In this document: piece by piece, positions 46,965 to 59,264 of the stretch
Layout: the number at the start of each line of letters is the position of its first letter
How positions within the stretch are numbered: position 1 is the first letter of the stretch
Source of the DNA: CAVVGB01 sp963747715
GTDB taxonomy: Bacteria > Actinomycetota > Thermoleophilia > Gaiellales > Gaiellaceae
Assembly: GCA_963747715.1 (NCBI GenBank)
Contig: CAVVGB010000003.1
Span: 372,001 to 436,000, forward strand
Direction: 5' to 3'
Length of the DNA stretch: 64,000 nt
Translations under genes and position numbers: made by a program
Notes under the pieces: model-generated
Databases searched by the model: none
Seen by the model: the letters and a program-made list of their open reading frames with translations, nothing else
Told to the model about the DNA's origin: nothing

Positions 46965-48968
46965 ATGGCCAAGTTCAACGTCTCGGACGCCTATCGCCCC
47001 ACGGGCGACCAGCCTCAGGCGATCGCGGCCCTGTCCGAAGCGGCCAAGCGGGGCGAGCGCTACCAGACGCTGCTCGGTGCGACCGGGACGGGCAAGACGG
47101 CGACGATGGCGTGGATCATCGAGAAGGTCGGGAAGCCCGCCCTCGTGATTGCCCACAACAAGACGCTCGCCGCCCAGCTCTGCAACGAGTTCCGCGAGTT
47201 CTTCCCGCAGAACGCGGTCGAGTACTTCGTCTCGTACTACGACTACTACCAGCCCGAGGCGTACGTCCCGCAGGCCGACCTGTACATCGAGAAGGACGCC
47301 TCGGTCAACGACGACATCGACCGCCTGCGCCACGCCGCCACCAGTGGCCTGCTCGTCCGCCGCGACGTCGTCATCGTCGCCTCGGTCTCCTGTATCTACG
47401 GCCTCGGCTCGCCGATCGAGTACGAGAAGAAGACGGTGCTCCTCGGCGTTGGCATGGAGATCGACCGCGACGACATGCTGCGGAAGCTCGTCGACATCCA
47501 GTACTCGCGCAACGACTCCTTCCTCGGCCGCGGGCGGTTCCGAGTTAGAGGCGACGTCGTCGAGGTGCAGCCGGCCCACATGGAGTCGGCGTACCGGATC
47601 TCGCTCTTCGGAGACGAGGTGGAGCAGATCACCCACTTCGACCCGCTCACGGGCGAGGTCTACGACCGCCTCCAGCACCTGGCGATCTTCCCTGCCACGC
47701 AGTACGTCACCTCTCGCGACACGATTGAGCGCTCCGTCCACGAGATCCGGCACGAGCTCGAGGAGCAGGTGAAGCTCTTCGAATCCCAGGGGAAGCTCCT
47801 CGAGGCCCACCGCATCCGCCAGCGCACGGAGTACGACGTCGAGATGCTGCTCGAGCTCGGGTACTGCAACGGCATCGAGAACTACTCGCGGATCCTCGAC
47901 GGCCGGGCCGCCGGCTCGGCGCCGCACACGCTCCTCGACTTCTTCCCCGAGGACTACGCCGTGTTCATCGACGAGTCGCACCAGACAGTGCCCCAGCTGG
48001 GTGGCATGTACGAGGGCGACCGCTCACGGAAGGAGACGCTCGTCGAGTACGGCTTCCGCCTGCCTTCGGCCCTCGACAACCGGCCGCTTCGGTTCGACGA
48101 GTTCCTCGACAAGGTGCCTCAGCTCGTGTTCGTGTCGGCCACGCCGGGCCCGTTCGAGCTCCGGAACTCGACGAACATCGCCGAGCAGATCGTGCGCCCG
48201 ACGGGTGTCGTCGATCCCGAGGTCGAGGTGCGGACGACGAAGAACCAGATCGACGACCTCCTCAACGAGATCAGGCGGAGGGAGGAGGCCGGCGAGCGCG
48301 TGCTGGTCACCACCCTGACGAAGAAGATGGCCGAGGACCTGACCGACTACCTGCTCGAATCGGGCGTCAAGACGCGCTACCTGCATTCGGAGATCGACAC
48401 GCTGCAGCGCATCCAGATCATTCGCGAGCTTCGCCTCGGCGAGTACGACGTCCTCGTCGGGGTGAACCTTCTCCGGGAGGGGCTCGATCTGCCAGAGGTG
48501 TCCCTCGTCGCCATCCTCGACGCCGACAAGGAGGGCTTCCTCCGCGGCCAGACTGCGCTCATCCAGACGATCGGGCGCGCGGCCCGCAACGTCAACGGCA
48601 AGGTCGTCATGTACGCCGACAAGATCACCGAGGCGATCAGAGGCGCCATCGACGAAACGAACCGGCGCCGCGAGATCCAGCTCCGCTACAACGAGGAGCA
48701 CGGGATCACGCCGGAGTCGATCGTCAAGGGCGTCTCCGACATCGCCGAGTTCCTGGCGCTCGAGTCGCCGACGGTGCCCGGGAAGCGCCGCCGCAGCGCC
48801 AAGGTCGAGGGTATGAGCCCGCCGGAGATGGAGAAGCTCATCGTCTCCCTCGAGGAGGAGATGTTCGCCGCCGCCGAGGAGCTCCGCTTCGAGTACGCCG
48901 CCAAGCTCCGCGACGAGATCAAGCAGCTGCGCCGCGAGCTCCAGGCGGCGATCGAAGCAGCGGCTTAA
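46965..48968 (+). CDS. uvrB: Excinuclease ABC subunit B
   Basis: DNA-damage-binding helicase subunit of nucleotide excision repair. 667 residues from ATG 46965 ([20 protein letters not shown]); an in-frame ATG at 46944 lies inside the repeat and is not preferred. Walker [12 protein letters not shown], beta-hairpin [12 protein letters not shown], Walker B-like DESHQTVPQ, helicase motif [12 protein letters not shown], and the C-terminal UvrC-interaction helix pair ([20 protein letters not shown]). No LexA box was seen just upstream, unlike uvrA; the repeat occupies that space. Confidence 0.97.
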   Translation: MAKFNVSDAYRPTGDQPQAIAALSEAAKRGERYQTLLGATGTGKTATMAWIIEKVGKPALVIAHNKTLAAQLCNEFREFFPQNAVEYFVSYYDYYQPEAYVPQADLYIEKDASVNDDIDRLRHAATSGLLVRRDVVIVASVSCIYGLGSPIEYEKKTVLLGVGMEIDRDDMLRKLVDIQYSRNDSFLGRGRFRVRGDVVEVQPAHMESAYRISLFGDEVEQITHFDPLTGEVYDRLQHLAIFPATQYVTSRDTIERSVHEIRHELEEQVKLFESQGKLLEAHRIRQRTEYDVEMLLELGYCNGIENYSRILDGRAAGSAPHTLLDFFPEDYAVFIDESHQTVPQLGGMYEGDRSRKETLVEYGFRLPSALDNRPLRFDEFLDKVPQLVFVSATPGPFELRNSTNIAEQIVRPTGVVDPEVEVRTTKNQIDDLLNEIRRREEAGERVLVTTLTKKMAEDLTDYLLESGVKTRYLHSEIDTLQRIQIIRELRLGEYDVLVGVNLLREGLDLPEVSLVAILDADKEGFLRGQTALIQTIGRAARNVNGKVVMYADKITEAIRGAIDETNRRREIQLRYNEEHGITPESIVKGVSDIAEFLALESPTVPGKRRRSAKVEGMSPPEMEKLIVSLEEEMFAAAEELRFEYAAKLRDEIKQLRRELQAAIEAAA

Positions 48969-49030
48969 AGGTGTAATTGCAGGACTTTTGTGGGCCGGGC
49001 CGCGGCTGTTTGGAGGTGCCTCGAAATTGT

Positions 49031-49052
49031 TGTACCTTCTTCGGCTGGTACA
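49031..49052 (+). other. Hairpin in the 5' leader of the 5'-nucleotidase gene
   Basis: TGTACC (49031-49036) and GGTACA (49047-49052) form a perfect 6-bp stem with a 10-base loop. It lies 43 bases before the ATG and is not followed by a T-run, so it is not a terminator. The remaining gap 48969-49095 shows only the ribosome binding site GGGAGAGGAG near 49077. Confidence 0.4.
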
Positions 49053-49095
49053 GCTGCTGAGGTCTGAGGAACCCCCGGGAGAGGAGAAAATTCGA

Positions 49096-51123
49096 ATGAA
49101 GTCGCCGCTGCGCATCCATGTGCGCTTCTTGGGAGTCGCGCTGGTCGCGGCCCTCGTCACAGTCATGCTTCCCGCCGCGGTCGGCGGAGTTCCCAGCGCC
49201 TCCGGCGCCCCGCGCGTCGCCAACATGAGCGGCGCCTTCGAGGCGCCCGGTCCCGGCGACCCCGACGGAACGGGCTTCGCCTCCATCCGTCTCAGCGCCG
49301 GGCAGCGAACCGTTTGCTGGGACCTCAGCGCCTCCAGTATCACCCTCCCTGCGTCTGCGGCCCACATCCACCGTGGGGCCGTCGGCCAGCCGGGGCCCGT
49401 CGTGGTGACGTTGAGCCCGCCTGGTGCGAACGGGAAATCCTCCGGCTGTACCAGCGGAGTCCAGCGGGCGCTCGTCAACGAGATCATCGACTTTCCGGAG
49501 CGGTTCTACGTCAACGTTCACACGAGCGACTATCCCGCGGGTGCCATTCGCGGCCAGCTCGAGACACGCGCGGACGCGGCCGACTGGCAAAACGCCGTCC
49601 AGCTCCAGTTCCTGAACGTGTCGGACTGGCACGCTCAGCTCGACCCGCTGAACGTCACCGGAGTCGGCAATGTCGGCGGCGCCGCTCAGCTCTCGACCTA
49701 CTTCAAGAACGATCGGGCGGCCAACCCGAACTCGCTCACGCTGACGGCGGGAGACGCATACGGGGCCGCACCGCCGCTCTCCGGCTTCTTCAACGAAGAA
49801 CCGGCCGTGAAGGCGATGAACCTGATGGGCTTCGACGTCGACACGTTCGGCAACCACAACTTCGACCGAGGCATCGATCATCTGCAGCAGATGATCGATT
49901 TGGCCGACTTCCAGTACGTCTCGGCCAACCTCAGGAACCTCGAGGACAACCTCACCGGCGTCAAGCGCTGGGAGATGTTCGACCTCGGCGGCGTCAAGGT
50001 CGCCGTCGTCGGCATCACCAACCCCGAGGCGCCCACGCTCGTGTTCCCCGGCAGCTTCGGGACGATCGAGGTCACGGATCCGGTCGCCGCGGCGATGAGC
50101 GCCAAGGCCGAGGCCGAAGCGGCCGGAGCAGACGTCGTCGTCGCCATCACGCACATGGGCATCACCGGCCATGACGCGGCCGGCATGGGGACCGGCCCGC
50201 TCGTCGATTTCGCCGAGGGCGTGAGCGGCTTCGACGTCATCTTCGGCGACCACACGGACATGCTCTTCGAGCACGTCATCAACGGTCAGCTCGTGCAGGA
50301 GAACAAGAGCAAGGGCGCGACTTACACGAGGACGACGGTGACGTTCGACCCGAATACGGGAACGGTGTTCAACAAGGACGCCGTGTTCGTGACGCCGTTC
50401 TCGGCTGCGGTTACTCCCGATCCCGCCATCGTCGACATGCTCGCTCCTTACCGTGCCGAGCTCGCCAGGCAGCTCGACGGCACGATCGGCGTGGCGACCG
50501 GCCTCTTCCCGCGTGACGGCGTCAATGAGCGTCTGCGGGAGGCTGCGATCGGCAACATCGTCGCCGACTCGATGCGGTGGCGCTACGGGACTCAGCTGGC
50601 GTTCACCAACGGCGGCGGCCTGCGCGCTTCTCTGCCCTCGAGCTACTTGCCCCAGAACACCGCCCTCAGGCGGAACAGCCCCGGCTATGCCGCCGGCCCG
50701 CCCTTCGATCTCGTGATCGGTGACGCGTTCACCGTGCTGCCGTTCGGCAACATCGTCGTGACGCGCGAGGTAACCGGCGCGCTTCTGTGGCAGGCGCTCG
50801 AGCACTCCGTAGCCGCCATTCCGGCTGCAAACGGGCGCTTCGCTCAGATCTCCGGATTCAGGTTCACCTACGACGCCGCGCGACCGGCGGGATCGCGTGT
50901 CCTCTCCGTCACGCTGAACGACGGAACGCCGATCCTGGCCGACAGCACGACGTATACGTTTGCGACGAACGACTTCACCAACGCGGGTGGGGACGGCTAC
51001 ACGATGTTCATGGGCACCCACGGGGTCACGCGCGAGGTCATGGCCGACGTCCTGCTCGCGTACATCAGGGATCAGGGCACGATCACGCCCACCCTCGACG
51101 GCCGCATCACGCGGATCAACTAG
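49096..51123 (+). CDS. Secreted 5'-nucleotidase with N-terminal CHRD domain
   Basis: 675 residues. A signal peptide (VALVAALVTVMLPAAVGG) is followed by a CHRD domain (SGAFEAPGPGDPDGTG, AAHIHRGAVGQPGPVVV, YVNVHTSDYPAGAIRGQL), then a metallophosphatase domain (NVSDWHAQLDP, TAGDAYGAAPPLSG, DTFGNHNFDRG, ITHMGITGHD, FGDHTD) and the 5'-nucleotidase C-terminal domain (ERLREAAIGNIVADSMRWR, TNGGGLRASLP, LPFGNIVVTREVTG). Family role: releases phosphate from extracellular nucleotides. The CHRD-nucleotidase combination is unusual. The next gene, also secreted, starts 26 bases on. Confidence 0.88.
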   Translation: MKSPLRIHVRFLGVALVAALVTVMLPAAVGGVPSASGAPRVANMSGAFEAPGPGDPDGTGFASIRLSAGQRTVCWDLSASSITLPASAAHIHRGAVGQPGPVVVTLSPPGANGKSSGCTSGVQRALVNEIIDFPERFYVNVHTSDYPAGAIRGQLETRADAADWQNAVQLQFLNVSDWHAQLDPLNVTGVGNVGGAAQLSTYFKNDRAANPNSLTLTAGDAYGAAPPLSGFFNEEPAVKAMNLMGFDVDTFGNHNFDRGIDHLQQMIDLADFQYVSANLRNLEDNLTGVKRWEMFDLGGVKVAVVGITNPEAPTLVFPGSFGTIEVTDPVAAAMSAKAEAEAAGADVVVAITHMGITGHDAAGMGTGPLVDFAEGVSGFDVIFGDHTDMLFEHVINGQLVQENKSKGATYTRTTVTFDPNTGTVFNKDAVFVTPFSAAVTPDPAIVDMLAPYRAELARQLDGTIGVATGLFPRDGVNERLREAAIGNIVADSMRWRYGTQLAFTNGGGLRASLPSSYLPQNTALRRNSPGYAAGPPFDLVIGDAFTVLPFGNIVVTREVTGALLWQALEHSVAAIPAANGRFAQISGFRFTYDAARPAGSRVLSVTLNDGTPILADSTTYTFATNDFTNAGGDGYTMFMGTHGVTREVMADVLLAYIRDQGTITPTLDGRITRIN

Positions 51124-51149
51124 CTCCATGGGGGGAATGGACTCAGCAA

Positions 51150-52373
51150 ATGCGTAAGACGATCGCCTCCTGGCTGGCCGTCGTTGCCGTTGCATTGGCG
51201 GCGGCGCCGACCGCCCTGTCGGCGAACCCGGAGGTCCGATTCTCGACCTTCAACGCCTCGCTGAACCGCAACTTCGCCGGCCAGCTCGTGGGAGACCTCT
51301 CCACACCCAACAACGCTCAGGCGGCGACGGTGGCCGAGATCATTCAGCGTGCGCGGCCGGACGTCCTGCTCATCAACGAGTTCGACTTCGTCGCGGACGG
51401 TGTGGCGGCCAGGCTCTTCCAGGACAACTACCTGTCGGTGCCACACAACGGCGCCGCACCGATCGTCTATCCGTATCGCTTCGTCGCTCCCTCAAACACC
51501 GGCATTCCGTCAGGCCACGATCTCAACAACAACGGCGTCGTTGGTGGTCCGGACGATGCCTTCGGGTTCGGGTTCTTCCCGGGCCAGTTCGGAATGGCGG
51601 TTTATTCGAGATACCCGATCCTCGAGGACGACATCCGTACGTTCCAGAACTTCCTCTGGAAGGACATGCCGGGGGCCCGCTTGCCGGACGACCCGGCGAC
51701 GGCGGCCCCGGCGGACTGGTACTCCCCGGCGGAGCTCGCCCTGTTCCGCCTCTCGTCGAAGAGCCACTGGGATATTCCCCTGGCGATCGGGGGAAAGACG
51801 GTCCACTTCCTCGTCAGTCACCCGACGCCGCCGGTCTTCGACGGGCCGGAGGACAGAAATGGAACCCGCAACTTCGACGAGATCCGCTTCTGGGCCGACT
51901 ACATCACGCCGGGACGGGCGAGCTCGTACATCTACGACGACGAAGGCGCTCGGGGAGGACTCGCGCCGGGCTCGCTCTTCGTCATTGCAGGCGACCAGAA
52001 CTCGGATCCGCTCGACGGCGATTCGATTCCGGGTTCAATCCAGCAACTCATCGAGCATCCGCTCGTGAATACAGCAGTGACTCCGTCGAGCGCCGGCGCC
52101 GTGGAAGCCTCGGCTCTCCAAGGCGGTGCCAATCTTGCGCATCGCAGCAATCCCGCGTTCGACACGGCTGACTTCGCCGATAGCGCGCCCGGGAACCTGC
52201 GCGCCGATTACGTGCTGCCTCGCAAGAACCTGCGGATCCAGGACTCGGCCGTGTTCTGGCCTCTCCTGGCCGACCCGCTCTCGCGCCTGACGGGCGTGTT
52301 TCCCTTTCCGAGCTCCGACCATCGCCTCGTGTGGGTGGACGTGACGGTGCCGGGAAGCGCGAGCGCACGCTAG
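51150..52373 (+). CDS. Secreted endonuclease/exonuclease/phosphatase family protein
   Basis: 407 residues with a signal peptide (IASWLAVVAVALAAAPTALSA). EEP-fold motifs: VRFSTFNASLNRN at the start of the mature protein, VLLINEFDF with the metal-binding glutamate, GMAVYSRYPI, VSHPTPPVFDG, VIAGDQNSDPLDG, and a final SSDHRLVWVDV. This fold covers phytase-like, sphingomyelinase-like and DNase-like enzymes; the substrate is not decided. It is likely transcribed with the 5'-nucleotidase in front. Confidence 0.85.
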   Translation: MRKTIASWLAVVAVALAAAPTALSANPEVRFSTFNASLNRNFAGQLVGDLSTPNNAQAATVAEIIQRARPDVLLINEFDFVADGVAARLFQDNYLSVPHNGAAPIVYPYRFVAPSNTGIPSGHDLNNNGVVGGPDDAFGFGFFPGQFGMAVYSRYPILEDDIRTFQNFLWKDMPGARLPDDPATAAPADWYSPAELALFRLSSKSHWDIPLAIGGKTVHFLVSHPTPPVFDGPEDRNGTRNFDEIRFWADYITPGRASSYIYDDEGARGGLAPGSLFVIAGDQNSDPLDGDSIPGSIQQLIEHPLVNTAVTPSSAGAVEASALQGGANLAHRSNPAFDTADFADSAPGNLRADYVLPRKNLRIQDSAVFWPLLADPLSRLTGVFPFPSSDHRLVWVDVTVPGSASAR

Positions 52374-52394
52374 ATCCAACTCGCATCGAGCCGT

Positions 52395-53216
52395 TCAGCC
52401 GATAGTGCTGAGCGGCTCGAGCCCGCGTGGGAAGCGGCGATCCGCGATCTGCGCCCACCGCGTTTCGTCCCACGAGTACGTCAGGACGCGGATGGAGCGC
52501 TCGTCCACCTCGAAGAGATGGAGGCCCCGCGCCTCGCCGCGGCGCTTGGGACGGGGCTGGCCGAGGCCCGGTGCCGTTACGACCGTGGTCCCGTGGACGT
52601 CGCCGCCGACCACTTCGAACTCGCGTCGTTCGCCCGCGGCGCTCTGGTGAACGTGGCCCGACGCGACCAGCTCCGCGCCGGCGTCGACGAGCGCGCCGAG
52701 GACGCTCGAGCGGTTCGCGATCGTGCGCTTCACGGACCGCCAGGGTGCGCCCAGAAGATGGTGGTGGACGGCGACCATCTTGAGCGCGTGGGGCGGTGCG
52801 TCGGCGAAGACGCGCGCCACGTGCTCGAGCTGGGAGTCGCGGAGGGCGCCACCCTGTTGCTTCCAGGGCCGCACCGAGTTCAGCCCGACGACTGCGAGCC
52901 GCTCGGACCGGTAGACGGGCTCGAGCTCCGGCCAGACGCGCAGGAACTCGTCGAAGGTGCTCGTGAACCGCCACGGCGGCCAGCGCGGGATGTCGTGGTT
53001 CCCAGGAATGACGAGCAGAGAGCGGCCGAGCGACCTCAGAAGGCGGGCGGCGCGCTCGTGTTCTTCGGGCTTGTTGCGGTGCGAAAGGTCGCCGCTCGCC
53101 ACGACGAGTTCAGGGTCGGTCTCCTCTACGAGTGTCCGCAGATCGCTTTCGATCTCGGGCTCTTCCCGCGTGCCTGCGTGCAGATCCGACACCTGGAGCA
53201 CGCGCAGGAGCGGCAT
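52395..53216 (-). CDS. Calcineurin-like metallophosphoesterase
   Basis: 273 residues, cytoplasmic (no signal peptide). Metal-binding motifs in order: VSDLHAG, SGDLSHR, PGNHD, VHHHLL and SGHVHQ. Close to the cyclic-nucleotide phosphodiesterase/Icc type, but substrate is not certain. It lies on the minus strand, convergent with the secreted EEP gene and divergent from the small membrane protein gene. Confidence 0.87.
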   Translation of the reverse strand: MPLLRVLQVSDLHAGTREEPEIESDLRTLVEETDPELVVASGDLSHRNKPEEHERAARLLRSLGRSLLVIPGNHDIPRWPPWRFTSTFDEFLRVWPELEPVYRSERLAVVGLNSVRPWKQQGGALRDSQLEHVARVFADAPPHALKMVAVHHHLLGAPWRSVKRTIANRSSVLGALVDAGAELVASGHVHQSAAGERREFEVVGGDVHGTTVVTAPGLGQPRPKRRGEARGLHLFEVDERSIRVLTYSWDETRWAQIADRRFPRGLEPLSTIG

Positions 53217-53243
53217 CAGAGCGGGAGACTATAGTTTGGAGAG

Positions 53244-53489
53244 GTGGTCGACGAACCTGCTGAGATCTTCGACGACATCTACCTCGGGCTGCGCGCCGGG
53301 GCGGCCGGCCGCAAGCAGCGGCGGGGCGAGCCCCTGTCGCCGGACGAGGAGGAGGCGCTCGGGCACTGGCAGCGGCTGTCGCCCTGGCGCAAGTCGATCG
53401 CCATCGGCGGCTTCGCTGTCGGGACCTTCGGCCTCGGCTTCACGCTCGGCGGCCTGATCTTCGGCCGCTGGCGCAAGGCCAAGGCCTAG
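53244..53489 (+). CDS. Small hypothetical membrane protein
   Basis: 81 residues from GTG 53244. An acidic N-terminus (DEPAEIFDDIYLGLRAG), a basic middle, then one hydrophobic glycine-rich helix (IAIGGFAVGTFGLGFTLGGLIF) and a basic end (GRWRKAKA), so a single membrane helix with the tail in the cytoplasm. No known family. It converges on the AI-2E transporter gene with 7 bases between. Confidence 0.6.
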   Translation: MVDEPAEIFDDIYLGLRAGAAGRKQRRGEPLSPDEEEALGHWQRLSPWRKSIAIGGFAVGTFGLGFTLGGLIFGRWRKAKA

Positions 53490-53496
53490 CGAGCCC

Positions 53497-54549
53497 TCAC
53501 TCTTCCGCTTCCTTTGCAGGGAAGAGCACGGTGGGCACGTCCTCCTGGGCGGGCTCCATGCCCCGCACCGTGACGTCGATCAGTGTCGCAATGACCGCGG
53601 CGAGCGGGATCGCCAGCAGCACTGCAAAGCCGCCGAAGAGGATCGTGACGGCAGCGACCGCGACGAGCACCGTGAGGGGTGTCAGGCCGACGGCGTGGCC
53701 GAGTACGCGGGGAATGACGATGTAGTCCTCGAAGAGGCGCACGACGAGGACGGCGATGCCGGCGCCGACCGCCACCTGAGGGGAAACGGTCAAGCCGACG
53801 CCGACGGCAAGTGCGCCCGCAAGCAACGGCCCGATGACCGGGATGATCTCCACGAAGCCGGCGAACACCCCGAGCAAGAGCCAGAAGGGCAGGCCGATCG
53901 CCCAGAAGATGAACGAGAGCACGGTGGCGACGAACGCGATGAGCACGAGTTGGCCGCGCACGTACGCGCCGAGCTTGAGGTCGATGAGCTCCCATGTGTC
54001 GCGAACGACGCGCCTGCGCTTGTGCGGGAGGAGCGAGACGATCAAGTTCTCGGCGCGCTCGCGTTCGTAGATCCAGTACGCGGCGCAGGCGAGCGTGAAG
54101 AGGATGCCGAGCGAGATTTCGACCGCCGTGCGGCCGGCCTCGAGCGCCGGGTCCGCCAGTTGGTCCATGAGGCGGTCGCCGGAAGGTAGCTCCTCGAGCC
54201 AGCGCTGCACGCGCTGGAGGACGTCCTGTTTGAACCCGGTCGACTCGCGCGCTTCCTCGGGCAGGTCGCCGATTGCGTCCTGCACCTGCGTGATCGCGCG
54301 CGGGACGATCGCCCAGAGCAGCAGCCCGATGACGGCGGCGGCGGCGACGTAGTGGCCGAGGATGCCGACGCTGCGGGGGAGGCCGCGGCGGGCGAGGGCG
54401 TCGATCCCGGGCCGCATCGCCGCAGCGATGATGAATCCGAGAAAGAGCAGGGCGATGACGAGCTTGAGCTTCCAGAGCGCAATCGCGGTCGCGACGACTG
54501 CGACGACGACCAGCGCCCCGACGAAGGCACGCTTCGCGGTTTCTCTCAT
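53497..54549 (-). CDS. AI-2E family transporter
   Basis: 350 residues from the ATG at 54549 (a GTG/ATG further up at 54585 is possible). Seven to eight hydrophobic segments in the family pattern, with IEVLPF-like YVRGQLVLIAFVATVL, GFVEIIPVIGPLLAG and VVRLFEDYIVIPRVLG. Members export small molecules or act as cation/proton antiporters; the autoinducer-2 role applies only to a few. Divergent from the PH-domain gene. Confidence 0.9.
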   Translation of the reverse strand: MRETAKRAFVGALVVVAVVATAIALWKLKLVIALLFLGFIIAAAMRPGIDALARRGLPRSVGILGHYVAAAAVIGLLLWAIVPRAITQVQDAIGDLPEEARESTGFKQDVLQRVQRWLEELPSGDRLMDQLADPALEAGRTAVEISLGILFTLACAAYWIYERERAENLIVSLLPHKRRRVVRDTWELIDLKLGAYVRGQLVLIAFVATVLSFIFWAIGLPFWLLLGVFAGFVEIIPVIGPLLAGALAVGVGLTVSPQVAVGAGIAVLVVRLFEDYIVIPRVLGHAVGLTPLTVLVAVAAVTILFGGFAVLLAIPLAAVIATLIDVTVRGMEPAQEDVPTVLFPAKEAEE

Positions 54550-54635
54550 TTCGCCTCGGTTCTCGCCCGGATCGTAGCCCCGCAAACGGCTGTTCCCGGG
54601 GCAGGAAGGGCGGCGGGGCCGACGAACCCGCCTCT

Positions 54636-55070
54636 GTGCGCGGTGGCTACCTGGCGGCGGGCGAGAGCGTGCGGCTCGAAGCGAGGCCGCATGGCGCGGC
54701 CCTGGTGCGACCGCTCGCGCCCGCGATCGTGCTGGCCGTGGTCGGCGGCGCGCTCGTCATCCTCGGCGCGCCATGGGCGTGGGCGCTCGGTGTGGTCGGC
54801 GCCCTCCTGCTCGCGATCGCCGCGGTGGTCGCGTTCTTCGCGGTGTGGCGGTGGGACCGGACCGAGGTCGTCCTCACGGACGAGAAGCTCTTCGTCACGT
54901 ACGGCCTGGCGCAACGCCGGGCCGCGGCTGTGCGCCTGGAGCGCGTCGGCGCCGTCGAGGTCGAGCAGAGCCTGGTCGGACGACTGCTCGGCTACGGGAC
55001 GGTGATCGCCGGCAACCTGGAGATCCCCTACGTCCCGCGGCCGAGCGAGATCTGCCGCCTCCTCCGCTAG
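54636..55070 (+). CDS. Membrane protein with bacterial PH domain
   Basis: 144 residues from GTG 54636. N-terminal [20 protein letters not shown], two hydrophobic segments ([16 protein letters not shown] and [17 protein letters not shown]), then a bPH_2-like beta domain ([41 protein letters not shown]). Such proteins are common next to unrelated genes in actinobacteria; function unknown. The next gene on the strand is uvrA, preceded by its own LexA box. Confidence 0.78.
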   Translation: MRGGYLAAGESVRLEARPHGAALVRPLAPAIVLAVVGGALVILGAPWAWALGVVGALLLAIAAVVAFFAVWRWDRTEVVLTDEKLFVTYGLAQRRAAAVRLERVGAVEVEQSLVGRLLGYGTVIAGNLEIPYVPRPSEICRLLR

Positions 55071-55112
55071 CCGGTCAAAAGGGGGCTGGCCCTTGTTCGT
55101 GAGCACCTAAAG

Positions 55113-55126
55113 CGAACAAGTGTTCG
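55113..55126 (+). promoter_or_regulatory. LexA (SOS) box upstream of uvrA
   Basis: CGAAC-AAGT-GTTCG is a perfect match to the actinobacterial/Bacillus LexA consensus CGAAC-N4-GTTCG. It ends 28 bases before the uvrA ATG, overlapping the likely promoter. So uvrA should be repressed by LexA and induced by DNA damage. Confidence 0.88.
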
Positions 55127-55154
55127 TCCGTGCCCAGGGCTACACTGGCTCTGA

Positions 55155-57993
<2,839 letters not shown>

Positions 57994-58011
57994 CTCGAAT
58001 CCGGTTCTGAG

Positions 58012-58544
58012 ATGACAGCGAGTTCAGCGCCACAACCGGCGGTTATCCTCGGGCACCTAGAGCGAGACCTTGGGGAGTTCGAGGGCAAAGGCCGGATGAG
58101 GCCGGAGACGGGCCTTGAATTCTCGCTCCTCCAGTTCGACGACAGACCGGAGGGTGGCGTGACAGCGACCGTCACATTCGGCCTATCTGTCCACATCGTC
58201 GCCCAGCGGGACCGGCGCGAGCGGCGCTCAGGAGCTAGTCCTGCTCCTCCGGCAGCGCTTTCGACGTGGACGCGCTGGAAATCGCGACCAACATCGGCTG
58301 CTATGTGATTGCGGAACATGTCGCGCTCGCCGAGGGCGAGACGATCCGCATGCCCATTCAGGACGGCGGCCGCCTCGATCGTCTCGTCGTGGCCCCGCCC
58401 GCCGAGTTTCCCGACCGCTTCGCCCGCTGTGACATGTTCGATCCGCCCGTCGACTTCGTATGGCTGCTCCCATTCGCGTCCAGCGAGCACCACCTCGTGG
58501 CCGAGCACGGCTGGCGAGACCTCGTCGACGAGGCTCCGCGCTGA
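58012..58544 (+). CDS. Suppressor-of-fused (SUFU)-like protein, two frame breaks
   Basis: The joined product is about 177 residues. Frame 1 (ATG 58012) gives GHLERDLGEFEGKG, then TGLEFSLLQFDDRPEGGVTA; frame 2 from near 58205 gives AQELVLLLRQRF; frame 3 from near 58262 gives DALEIATNIGCYVIAEHVAL, then PPVDFVWLLPFASSEHHLV. Both shifts are +1. The pattern, in particular FFDPPVDFVWLLPITSSE-like, matches bacterial SUFU-domain proteins, which often occur as immunity-type proteins; that role is unsupported here. It may be a real pseudogene or suffer from the same errors as its neighbours. Confidence 0.55.
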
Positions 58545-58598
58545 CGGGACAGAGCCCGTACGACTTGCTGGCGCGAGACCGTCCTTTAGCCTAGAAGC

Positions 58599-59264
58599 GT
58601 GAGCGCCGAGCCCGGCCGTGACGAGCGCAGCAGCCCGGAGCGGCAGTGGTGGCTGCGCACGCTCGCGATCTTCCAGAGCCCGCGCCCCGTTTTCCGAGCC
58701 CTGCGCGACGACTCCGACGAGGAGGCTGCCGCCCGGTCGGAGCCGGTCCTCGCCATCGTCTTCCTCGCCGGGATCGCGGGCGTGCTGTCGGCGCGCGAGA
58801 CCGGCCGTCTGCTCGACTACTGGGAGGTCGACGCCGTGCTGGTCGCGGTGGTCACGTTCCTCTCCGGCGGCATCTACGCGTTCGTCACCTACTGGCTCGG
58901 CGGCGCCTTGCTGCATCTCGGCATCCGCGCCGCTGGCGGCGAGGGGTCGTACCGCCGTTCGCGCCACCTGCTCGCCTTCTCCGCAGCGCCGCTCGCGCTT
59001 TCGCTCCTACTGCTCTGGCCCGTGCGCCTCGCCGTGTACGGCGGCGACTCGTTCCGGCAGGGGGGAGCGGACGAGGGGACCGGCTACTGGATCTTCACGG
59101 GGCTGTCGATCGCGTTCGCCGTGTGGGCGGGCGTCCTGCTCGTGCTCGGCGTCGGCGTCGTTCAGCGCTGGACGATCGGCCGTGCAGCCGTCTCGGTCGC
59201 GCTGATCGCTCTCACGCTCGCGATCATCACGACCGCGCTCCTCATCCCGCTCTCAACCCGTTAG
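58599..59264 (+). CDS. Yip1-like membrane protein
   Basis: 221 residues from GTG 58599. An N-terminal cytoplasmic part with the Yip1-type LAIFQSPRPVFRALRDDSD, then five hydrophobic segments (VLAIVFLAGIAGVLS, AVVTFLSGGIYAFVTYWLGG, LLAFSAAPLALSLLLLWPV and others). Function of bacterial members is unknown. The 3' end overlaps that of the convergent panB gene by 12 bases. Confidence 0.75.
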   Translation: MSAEPGRDERSSPERQWWLRTLAIFQSPRPVFRALRDDSDEEAAARSEPVLAIVFLAGIAGVLSARETGRLLDYWEVDAVLVAVVTFLSGGIYAFVTYWLGGALLHLGIRAAGGEGSYRRSRHLLAFSAAPLALSLLLLWPVRLAVYGGDSFRQGGADEGTGYWIFTGLSIAFAVWAGVLLVLGVGVVQRWTIGRAAVSVALIALTLAIITTALLIPLSTR

